Assembly (NCBI GenBank): GCA_004194705.1
Contig: SADC01001188.1
Location: 1 to 64,000, forward strand
Direction of reading: 5' to 3'
Source: Ditylenchus dipsaci
Taxonomy: Eukaryota > Nematoda > Chromadorea > Rhabditida > Anguinidae
DNA length: 64,000 nucleotides
The stretch's first letter is position 1, and every line of letters begins with the position of its first letter. The notes under the pieces were generated by a model that did no database searches, was not told the origin of the DNA, and was given only the letters and a program-made list of their open reading frames with translations. The position numbers and the translations under genes are program-made. Shown here in pieces: positions 34,301 through 46,300 of the stretch.

Positions 34301-37300
34301 TTGAAGGCACTTTTATTACTCTTCTAATGCATACTTCTCGAGGAAAGTAAATTTTTTCAAGCAATTTGTTAACTGATCAACAGCTTGTTTCTAGAGAAGG
34401 ACAAAAATCTAATGAAGCCTGGCAACGAGTATATGGCTTTCATTCTGGTAAGTAAAAGTTTTTAATTTGTACAATAAACTCTCGATAACATGACACCCTG
34501 CCAATTCGGTACTCTTGAATTAAGAGTTTTGATATATCAGCACATTAAGATTGTTTCAGAAGAAGGTCCCCTTAAAAATGGTCATCTTAAAAAATGCATT
34601 TTTCTGAAATATTATCGCCATAGTGCGACCCACGATTCTTGTTGTAATTTTCACAAAAATCCAAAGTTAATAGACTGGAAGGCACACTAGATACCCGATT
34701 ATATACGAAAGAAGACAACATTTTTTGATTTAAGGAAATGAAATATATGACATCTGCGTCACAGAAAGCAAATTTTTTGAGGAGTATGTTGGAAAAACAT
34801 TCACCTTTGCTTCTTTTCATGCCCATCAACTGTGATCTTTTTTGTTTTTTATTTACAATAAATGCAATAAAATGTTAATTTTAAGATATGGAGTATGCTT
34901 AGTCGGAGTTAAAAGAGACGTAGAAGGTGCCAAGATCATGTTGAATCCAGGCGAGTCGCATATGCTCCAGCCTTCTGATCGTGTTTATTACATTGCTCTG
35001 ACTAGTGAAGAGTCTTTAAGAGAATTTCACTTAAAGCAAAAGGAGTGCAACCAACTAAGTTCCCGACTTGCAGGTAACTTGAAGAAAACAAAGAAAATAG
35101 TGAAAAAATTTTAGATATTGAAAATAATCTGCATGAAGAGGATTGGCTGTGTCAGTCCAAAAAGCGTACTTTTCTCACTAAGCTAGCTAACAAAAGAAGA
35201 AAGAACGAGAGTAGCTCTCTTATCCAACTAAATGCTCCTCCAATTAATAGGAATTCTGCCAGACTAGAACACATGGACAATGTGGAAGGCACTTTGGATA
35301 GTGCACGTCTGTCGGCCTACTTGGACACAGATAGATATGACAATGAAATAAAAAATGGAGATTACAAATGCGAATTGTGCGCTCCAGATGTCTGTTTGGC
35401 TAAAAGGTGAGTCGCTTATTTCGGGGTAGATAACATACCCGCACGCTCATCAAAAATTAAAAAGTTGTATTCTAGAGCTGTTATATAGCGGTGTAAATTA
35501 GAAATTAAGCATGAGCATAGTTGCAAGGCCGAAAAAATCGGCGCCGGGTACCGACCAGGGCGCCGAGGTCTCAAAAAATCGGCGCCGGGCGCCGGAATAA
35601 GTACTGAAATTCACGTCGTCGCCGATATAAAAAAGTCATTTACTTGATCAAAAATGCATGCAATGACATTTATGAATACAGTCGACTCTCGATTTAGTGT
35701 ACACCTGGATTAAATCATTTTGGCCGGTGTTAATTAAAATGACTAGAATGTACACTCGATTTAGTGTACAACTGGAGCCGGTCCCCAGGGTGTACACTAA
35801 AGCGGGAGTTGACTGTACATAGTTTCCTAAAAAATCAAAAATTAAAAAAAAAACACGAAATTGGTATTTAAGTTGGTATTTCCTTAAAAAACGTTTTGCT
35901 GCACAATAAGCGGCGCCGACTAAGGCGCCTGGGTCAAAAAAAGTTCGGCGCCGGGCGTCAGCACCGGCGCCGATTTGTTTCAAGATTTTCGTCGGCGCAC
36001 ACGGGCGCTGGCGCCCGTGCAACTATGGGCATGAGCGCAGGCGTTAATATTTATTTGTTTTAATCATTTTTACCTGGCAAAAAATACTAACTTCTGGATC
36101 TATCTGTTCTCCCCCCTTTTTTTACCGCCGGCACCTATAAAAATTTTCCGCTGTCAGAGCCCACGCTCAATTTGCTAATCCCAATTAAGCTGATCACAGA
36201 TTTCCGAGGCTTACGACCTAGCGGTTAACTCCCTACCGAAATAGAAGAACATGAAATATATCAACTTTAATAAAAAATCACGCATTAAAACCAAGATTTT
36301 AGTCCACAAATTTGTTGAGAAAAAAAATTTTATTTAAAATTTCAGAACATCGAAAACTCAACCTCCCATCATTGGGTCCTATACCAGCTCCACTGTCACA
36401 ATATGCCATATGTTAAAGATCATCAGGCCACTTTGCTGCCTGGAATTGAATCAGGTCTGTTTATATAAAAAAATGTTTTTATTGTAAAAAAGTTTAGCCT
36501 TGTGATCACAGCAGTTACACTACAGCACAAGACTATAACTGGCAGAACCCGGTGATTGTGGCTGTGGACAAAATTACTTCAGGGCTTTATAATGTACTAT
36601 TTCCACTCAGAGCGTTTTACTTGTCTGTGCATGAACTACAACCTATTATATTTTTGCTGGAATTGGGCAAGAAAGAGAGGTCGGACTATGAAACTGCTTT
36701 TTTTTGTTCTATAATTACTTTTTAGGCCAAGTAAATCGTTTTTGGAAACAATCGCTTGGTTTCCCGAAGTTTTTTGGATGAAAGGCAAACTTTCAAGGTA
36801 AAGCGAAATGCATTTTGTTTTGGAAAAGGTAAAGACCTACAGTTTGTACAGTCGAACCTTGATAAAAGGACACCTTATTTCCGAAACAGGTGTCTGTTGA
36901 TTGAGGTTTTGCCTTTTTTGAAGAAAAAGTTCTGTAATTTTGAAAAAAAATCGGTAAAATCGGAATTCTTACGATATTAGGGATCAGACTGTCACAACAG
37001 CATTCACAAAAACATAAATAAATTAAAGAATAACTATCAAAACACGGCTGGGGAAAGAAACTTTTTGGGTGTGTCTGTTTATCGAGGTTTTACTGTATGA
37101 TAAATTTACAAAAGGTTTTTTCCCGAAAATTGCTTAAGTAGCCATTGCCACCTGTTTTGAATTTTCCTCCGCCAATTCGAAATCTTTTACCTAATCATTC
37201 AACTTCTGTACGGATTTTTCAGCTTGGTTTCTAACAAAACCAGGCCTAGAATTTAATTTTAGGTAAAGTTTTGTTAGAAACCAAGTTGAAAAATTCGTAC

Positions 37301-40300
37301 GTAAATCCAACGATAAAGAAAAAAATTTGAATTGGCGGGGGACAGCCGTTGTCGGAGACGGCAAGGGCCCTTTAACATTGAATAAGAATTTTCGTTACTT
37401 ATGAGTTGTCGCCAATTCTATGAGAAATCAAAATTCTCTATAGGGGGTAATTCAATCTGAGCAAAGATCTAAAAAGTTTCCGAAATAAAACCAAAAATAA
37501 AAAAACTTCAAATATAAAATTTCAGAAATTAAAACTTGCACGAGGCCAGGCGCGCGGCACCCGTGCAAGTTTTTTACAAGCCCAGTGCCCGGCGACCGAG
37601 ATTTTCGGAAAGACGCTGACTTTAATACAATATTGGCTATAGGTGATTTGCGCCCTCAAAATGCTCATTTACGCCCTCAAATTAATTATTTACGCCCTCA
37701 AATTACTCATTTACGCCCTCAAATTTCTTTTTTACGCCCTCAAATCGACCAAAATGCTTATTTTAGCCAACATTTTGCGGGAATTCAAATTTTTTAGTCT
37801 CAACCAGCGAAACCAGCCGATCGTCCACTTATATCATAGAAATTTTTACATTTTTCATGTTCCAAAACCTGTTTTCTGGACTAATTCGGCCATGCTGAAG
37901 ATGGTTTGACAGTGGTAAAATCCCGTGTTCTCGAGTATATTTTGAGTTTTGGTGAATAATTGATTTCACCAAAATCAATTATTTCACAACACTCAAAAAA
38001 TACTTGAGAACACGGCATTTTACCACCGTCAAACCATCTTCAGCATGCCCGAATAAATCCAAAAAACAGGTTTCGGAACATGAAAAACGTTAAAAAAAAT
38101 TTTGATCCAAGTGGACGACCACTTGGTACCCACATAGGTACTTCACCTAGGTACCATCACCAGTGCACCTCCGCCTGAGAAAACTCACCTCTCTCTCTCT
38201 GGTACAGTCAATCCCCGATTTAGTGCGACCTCGAGTTCGATGGACTTGGTCAAAAGTCTTTGAAAGTATCGAAAGTGGAACCCCGATTTAGTGCGAACCT
38301 CGATATAGTGCAAATTTTTTGCGGCTCTCAGGGTCGCTCGAGTGAGCTCCTCATGCGTTCTCCTACAGAATGGCTCAGGGAAACTGAAGATACCGGTTTG
38401 GAAAGTCTAAACACAGTCAGACATTCGAGTTCTGAAAATATGGCCATCTAAAATAGGGAATTCCCACCCAATTTGATCGATTTGAGGGCGTAAATAATAA
38501 ATTTGAGGGCGTAAATGAGCAATTTGAGGGCGTAAATGAGCATTTTGATCAATTTTCAAATTTGAGGGCGTAAATAATTGATTTGAGGGCGTAAATGAGC
38601 ATTTTGAGGGCGCAAATGAATTTTAGCCATACAATATTTGCTGCAGCGCTGTTTTTTACAAAAAATTTTGAAAAATATTTTGAAAATTTTCTTAAAATTT
38701 TCCTTTGATTTTTTTTCTCAATTGAGTATTATTGAGATGAAATTATACATTTTTTCATTATAAAAACTTAATTTATAGACAAAAATGCCGGAGCCGGCGC
38801 CCTTATTCTAGCCCGGTGCCGGTGCCGAAATTTCAAAATAGCCTGGCGACGGCGATGACGCCCAAATTTCACCCTGGCGTCAAAATTTGAAGCCTCTAAA
38901 TTTTGAAAATGCCCGGAGCCGCAACCGCCGCCGTCGCCGAAATTTTGAAAAGCCTGGCGTCGGCACTGGCGCTCTATTTTCCGAAACATGCAAGTATGAT
39001 TGTCAGTCTGATAATAAACGTGGCCTTATTCATCTTTAGGGGGCAACTTTTTGCTTTGTTTTTCCTGTTTATTATTGTTTATTATTTATTATTTATTATT
39101 ATAACTATGATGGACAGGGGGGACCAAGGCATTTTTAAAGAAAAAACACTACAGAAAACCAAGACAAAAATTTTCAGCCCTAAGGATGAATACGGACGAA
39201 AAATCGTAGACATTCCGAGTTAGTTGTTTTCAATTGTTTTCAAAACCGGCTGTTTTTTGTAAATGACTATATTTTTGCCAGAAAAAGAACCGCGGTTACT
39301 GGCTATAGTGATACCCATGTCTGAAAAAGGGATGTCACTATGGCGGAGGCTGACTGTATCTATAAGCATTTTTTAGCCTAGACGACCTGCTAGTAGCAGG
39401 AATATGTGAAGCAGAACATGTGATAGTACTTAAAGAAAACAACACCATGGAAGATGAGTTTGTGTCTAGAACAAATTTCGGCATAGACATAGGCGCAGAT
39501 TGCACAACTATAATTACTGCCCGGAAAATACACAGGTGCTGGCAGTATTATTTGCGAATTTCAAGAATCTTTATTTTTTTTCTAGGATGTTTCCTGGCCT
39601 GAAACTAACTACTGAACTCACCTACTCCTCCAATATGCGATTTTTGTCTAATTTACAATTTGATTCGGATGTATATTCTATGCAACAGTCGAGATGCGAA
39701 GAAGTTGGTTTACCTTATAGCAAACTAAATATATCCTATTTAAATTATTGGAAGACGTTTTCTGTAATTTTGAAAAAGTTCATAAGATACTTTTTTACAT
39801 TAAATCAATTTTTGGCCCGATTTTTTTGGCTTTTCATGTTCTGGACAGCTTTAATTTTATAAGACGTATTTTTTTGAGTGGCTTTTAACATTTTGGTGCG
39901 TGACTTTTGGGAATCCTAACTCAGAATTTCGCGCTGAACACGATGTTGTTTATGGATTTTAAAATTTTTACTAAAAATTTTTTTGCCAGAACCTCCTGAA
40001 AGTTTGAAATTTTTCATTTTTTGTCTCGGCACGCAAGAATGAAAAATAGTCGCAAGTTTGTGAAACGACCCGCTGGCGCTACGTTAGTTCCGGCAGCAGG
40101 CTTAACGACAGCGCCAAGTTAAGACAGGCTCTATATTTGCTATATTCCTAACACAAAAAGTGAGCACACCTTTTGTGTCACTGTGTCACACTGTGACATT
40201 TGGATGCTTTTCGAGTCATTTAAGAGAAAAAAATTGTTGAAATCAGCTGAAAGACATTGTATTCTGGAATAATTGCCGGCGCCCTAAAAGTCCTGGCGCA

Positions 40301-43300
40301 AACTCTGGATCAGCAATCAAAACAGCATCGGGATGAAATGGCTGAGATGGTAGCTCTTCTTCAGCAGCGAAATGGTGATGGTGACAATGCTTTGCCTCCT
40401 CAAAATACGCCGGCTTCTATCTCAATGTTGCCTTATTTTCCAGATATGGAAGTCTTCTCAGCTGATGACAGTGATCCGTGCAAGTTTTGGACGAAGACCC
40501 TTGTTTTTAAGGCATGCACAAAAACCGTATTAAGCTAACTCTCCCGATGAAGCCCACCCCAGCAGGAAACCCGAGAAAAGGCGCCGCTGGCTATATCAGA
40601 AAAAATACGGTATTTGGGTACCCTTACCCCTTTACCATTTGAGTCTGTATTTATGCTAGCAGTATCTTTATTGAAACGAAATCAAAAAATAGTGAAGAAC
40701 ATAGAATAAATTACTTGTAATTTTACTTCTTGTAATCTTATTTTCAAAGAGCAGGAACGATATCGCCAAGCGGGTTGCCTAGAAGACTGCTTAAGGTGTT
40801 GAGCACTCCTCCAACATTCACGGTTTGAAGGATGGGCTGGAGCAGAGAATTTAGGGAAAGTGAACTTAGTGGTAGACCAGCTAGGATGTCTGGAATGATT
40901 CCTGCAATAGCTGGCAATAGAGTGCCTTGAATAATAGATAGTACAACAGTCAACAAGGCAATCACAAGTTTGAGAACAGCAATCAACACTAGAGACAAGC
41001 CAGCTACAACCCCATCAATAATAGAACTAAGGGGAGTGGCTCCAGGCATTGCTGGTGCTCCAGTAGGTAGTAGGCTGATAATGGCATTTAGCAGTTCGCT
41101 AGGACTTGGTACCTTGCCTACTAGTTGTGCTGGGATGATATCTTCCACTGGCTTGAGCACTTCATTAGTCAGCATGGACAACAGACCATAGAGCAGTCCT
41201 AGAATCACTTTAATCAACCCAACAACACCAATAGAGTCAGCTGAGCCAGGCCCAGACACATTGGGCACACTAGGCACAGTTACATTCAGGTTAGGTACTG
41301 GAACAGCTGGGAAAGGACTGGATCCAGGCAAGGCACAGCTCAGTCCTACAACCACAGCAAGGCAAATCAAGGCTTGGAACATATTAGCAGAGAAAATATG
41401 TGAATGATGCTTGTCAAATGATCAGCGCTAGCTTTTAAAGGGCTCTTGTTGATCAACATTCACACAGTTCCAAAACACACGGATTTGCATTTTAAAATTT
41501 TTAATAGGCAATAACTAAGCGTTCTTTGTAAACATTCAGTGAACATCAAATATTTTTAAAGTCATTTAATCTGCAAGCATATTTGCATCAACTTTTGTTT
41601 TTCAAAGTCTTATGGTAGGCACAGTTAATCACCACAATATTTATCGGATTAAACTGGTTTGATTGTTGATCAACAAGTGCCCTTTAAAAGCGAGTGCTAG
41701 TCATTAGATAAGTATCATTCACATTTATATTTTCTCTACTAACATGTTCCGAGCCTTGATATGCCTTGCTGTACTTGTAGGACTGAGCTGTGCCTTGCCT
41801 GGAGCCAGTCCTTTGCCATCTGCGTCGGTGCCTGACCAGCCTGCAGTGGCTGTGCCTAATGTAACTGTGCCTAGTGTGCCCAATGTGTCTGGGCCTGGCT
41901 CAGCTGACTCTATTGGTGTTGTTGGCCTGATTAAAGTGATTCTAGGACTGCTCCACGGTCTGTTGTCCATGCTGACTAACGAAGTGCTCAAGCCAGTGGA
42001 AGATATCATCCCAGCACAACTAGTAGGCAAGGTACCAAGTCCTAGCAAACTGCTTAAGGCCATTACCAGCCTACTACCTACTGGAGCACTAGCAATCCCT
42101 GGAGCCACTCCACTTAGTTCTATTATTGATGGGGTTGTAGCTGGCTTGTATCTAGTGTTGATTGCTGTCCTTAAACTTGTGATTGCCTTGTTGACTGTTG
42201 TACTGTCTATTCTTCAAGGCACTCTATTGCCAGCCATTGCAGGCATTATTCCAGACATCCTAGCTGGTCTACCACCGAGTTCCCTCTCCCTAAATTCTCT
42301 GCTCCAGCCCATCCTTCAAACCGTGAATGTTGGAGGAGTGCTCAACACCTTAAGCAGTTTTCTAGGCAACCCGCTTGGCGATATCGTTCCTGCTATTTAA
42401 GATTGTAAAATATCACTATTCAATTTCTAATTTGTGTTTGTCAATGAAAATATCACAATAAATAACTGCAAGTATTTATAAACATCGGTGTGAAAAATCA
42501 ACTGTAAATAGTTAATGAGTAGTTACAGTCGACCCTCGATAGTAGATACCCCTAGCCCGGTCCCGAGGGGTATCTACTATCGAGGGTCGACTGTAATTGT
42601 CCAATTATTTGATTGTATCTTTTTTTTGACATTTTGCGCTTGGGTGCAAAATTTTTATGAGCCTTCAAGTTAATAAAGACTTACTCAGCAATATTTTTTA
42701 TAAAAAAATTCGTCGAAAAAAATTAAGTTGTTAAAAAATAGTCAGAGAACAAGATATGCCTAAAAACATTAGCTCGAAAAATTGAGATAACAAGGTCTTC
42801 TGCGAGATCCCAGAAAATGACTTGTAATTATTTTTGACATTTTTGTTAATCTTCACTCAATAAATTCATAGCAAAAATCAAAAATTTAAAAATTCAAAAT
42901 GTAATTCAAAATACAAATATATACAATTTAGCGTGAGCGTAAAAGAGGATCCAATCTGGTAAATATTTTCTTAATCATAAAAAAGCACCTGCTAAGTTAG
43001 GATTCGGTTGTTTTTTTAGTTAAAGAGCTTTTTTCGCATACACGGTGCAATTTTGGTGCTGTCAAACTTTTCTATAGGCTTTGTATAACAAAGATTTTTC
43101 TACAGAAACACGTATAGAAAACCCTGTTTAGCAAAACTAAGTGCTGTTTCATGGCAGCCAGCACCAGAAAAGCATCAGCACCGGTGCCGCACCAGACAAA
43201 AAAAATTGAAATTTCGTTTATAAAACGACCCTTAATAAGTTTAAAATAGATTCATATGCCGAATCTGTCAGCACTGTTTTGTAGCAAAGAGATTTCTTCA

Positions 43301-46300
43301 CAAAATGATATATGATCCATATTTGTCTGGCAATTATTTTTGAAATTATATGTCTGCCAGTGCCCGAAAACCGTCAAACATCGATTTACCACACATTAGC
43401 AACCTTTTCATGGCGCCTGGTTTAGGTACCATTTCGGCTGGTTTTAGCTAAAAGTTAGGAAACTGACCCTCGTCATTGCATAGGCCTCTTAATTGCGTCC
43501 AGGTTAAAGTGGTTCGAAGGGGATGCTATGTAGAGAGTCAACTGTACCCCAATTTAAGGGACTTTTTAGTACCACGAGATACATCCAGGGCTTCGAATGA
43601 AAAATTTCAAAAAAAGACGTTTGGGTGGAAAAAGGACATTTTGACTGTTTTTGAAGTAAAAGGGTCATTTTATCGAGTGCTTGTTGCCATTCTGAAGCGA
43701 AAAAAAAGATTTTGACTAAATTTTCAAAAACAAAAAAGATTCGGGGTGCCAAAAAAAGGAAAAATCTTTTTAAAAAGGATGATTCGAAGCCCTGGATACA
43801 TCGGAATCTTCACTACCGTATTTCCTCTAATATAAGCCCCCCCCCCTCCTAATATGGAGCTGCTTCACAATATGGTACCCCAAACATGGCGGCGAAAATT
43901 GACAAATTTTAATGACAAAATTGTATCATAATAAATGCAGAAAAGGATTACAAGATCTTTATTATTCATCAAACACGTCATAATTCCATTCAGAGTCTAT
44001 TACAGCATTAATATTAATCTCGCCATTCATACAAACAAACAGTTCAGAGACATGTGTCCAAAAGAAGAATAGCGCATCAGGTCCGCGAAATTTCTTTTTC
44101 CATAAATATTCAGACAAGAAGTTGAGAAACAGCTGGCGAGCAGTACCACCGCGGCTTCGGTTTGCTTGTTTAAACTTTCCCCACGTGGATTCGATGGTCT
44201 GTGTATATACCTCCGGATTATCAGGTGATACAAAATTGTACCTATAATTTTTCACAAACAACTAAACTATTCTCAAGTACATCGTAAAGAATAATGATGA
44301 ATAATGAATAATGAATGAATAATGAATAATAATGAATGATGAATAATGATATTAATGAATAAGGATATTTGGGGTACCATATTGTGAAGCAGCTCCCTAA
44401 TATAAGCCTCCTCTCAATTTTGACGGTCTGTATTTCAAGACAGAATCAATATTTTGCAAAGCTTCTATTTGCCTTTTCTTAACTTCCGGGAGCTCTACCG
44501 ATTCCGCATTTTGAACTGTGGTTTAGCACCCAAAAGTCTTGAGATTAACTTCAAAATTTTCCGATTTTCGGAGATCCAAAAATAGAAGCCCCGTGACTTC
44601 TATTACAGGAAATACGGTAACCCAGGTTTTGACTGCATAACATGCACATTTCTAGGCTTTTATGTTTCGGCTGCCCTTCTCCTCAGGAAATGTGTTTTCC
44701 GCACACATGCTGGACAGACTTCTCTACCAGTCTTTTCTAAAGAACTATTTAGTCGATTTTATTAAAATATTGTTGGGCATGGATCAATCGCCTGGATCTG
44801 GCTATTTATCATCGGTAAACAATATTCCAACGTGTTTAAGCCAAAAAAAAAGAAAAATATATTTAAGTTGACAATAACAGAAGAAGACCTGTGGATCAGG
44901 AACTATGGTTGTTTGTACCAGAAATTGTGTGCCTATGCTGCAGATGTGCCAATTGGCATTTTTAGAAGTGAGAAAATGAAAAAAGTAAGTCATACTGAAC
45001 AAAATTTTGGTTTTTCATTTAATTTTAAAACCATTTAGAGTACGTCTCAACCCACAGAATTTGACAGCTCAAACAATGAATATATTTCGCAGTTGGTATT
45101 GCAAAGATTACAAGCATTAGGGTTATCAGCTGCTAATTACAGTATCTTTTGTCATCAAATTAAGTTTTAATCTGTTAATTTTTGTTATTAAGTAGCCAAG
45201 AACCTTGCAGGACTATCAGGTAGCAAAGAAAAAACAGTCTCTTATGTGATCATTAACCCCTCGGCTGACCTTCAGCTAAATGCAGGCGATGTTGTGTGAG
45301 TGAATTTCAGTCATTATTTGAGGAGAAAATAGGCCTTGGTGTAAGAACATGGTAAAATGAGAAATCGTGAAACTGGATCCGAAAATATTTTAGTCAGTCC
45401 TGCTAATCGCACTTGTGCGTCTGCGGGGAATCCGTCAAATTTTTCTCCTTAGTGATGTCCCCGGCTAATTTTTTTCAAAACGGTGTAGGTAAAATGACTA
45501 AAAATGTTCTGGTGACACCTGACCCCCCTGCCAGGAATTTCTGGCTATGCCTTTGATTGACTTTGAATAGTGTTTTAACGTAATGGCAGTGTTCATAGTC
45601 GAGTTGACCCCTCAACTTTTTAGGGGTCAACTTTTGTCAAAATTACCAAAATATCAATTTTTTGAAGGGAAAGTGCCAAATCTAATATTTTTCACCCCCA
45701 CTCAACTTTTTGAGCTCTACAAGATGGCCTTTACAGAAGTTCAAAATCCTATCTTTACAAAATTTTAGCAAAAATGACCCTAAGTTGACCCCAGTTGACC
45801 CCTCAACTTTTTCTGCATCGAATTTCATAAATCAGTCGGAAAAACTGCCTATATTTTTGTGTAGAGCTCAAAAAGTTGCCTTAGAGTCATAACTATCAAA
45901 ATAAATAAATATTGAGAAAAATATTGACATTTTTTGAATTTAAGAAAAAGTTGACCCTAAAAATTGACCCCGACTATAAACAGGGCCAATCACTACCCTT
46001 GTTTTTAGGCTCAGGCTCAGAAAAGGCCACCATATAATTGCGGGGACTGAAAATTGTCTTCCGCCCTTTTTTCCGGGACTTGGGACCAGTGTTGTGCGTT
46101 TGGCTCGTTTGCGAGCCAGTGGCTTGCGTCCCTTTGAGAGGACGCGAGCTGCTCGCTCGCCAAATAGCTATGTCCGCGAGCCATATGGCTCGCCAAGTTA
46201 AAGAACAAAGTGACAAGAGCTTCTTAGCTCGCGAGCCATTTGGCTCGCATCTATAATAAGCGTATGGTTCGGCTCGCGGAAAATATTGTTTGCTGAAATA

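Larger units (their letters stand above)
40660..42530. repeat. Divergent gene-pair unit, copy 2, in a channel intron
   Basis: The second copy of the unit at 22470-24310. It lies entirely within the intron between channel exons ending near 39760 and starting at 44656. Outer flanks are inverted relative to copy 1, the promoter core is direct. Confidence 0.85.
43816..44622. mobile_element. TACCGTATTT-family element split by a Merlin-like element
   Basis: Ends TACCGTATTTCCTCTAATAT and ACAGGAAATACGGTA are inverted, and GAGCTCTACCGATTCCGC-type interior sequence is like that near 13060-13160 and 21110-21180. The Merlin-like element inserted at CCTAATAT inside it. Confidence 0.7.

Noticed and set aside
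43140..43200. hAT-type element from the CAGCACCGGTGCC patch
   Set aside because: No matching terminus or flank duplication was found.
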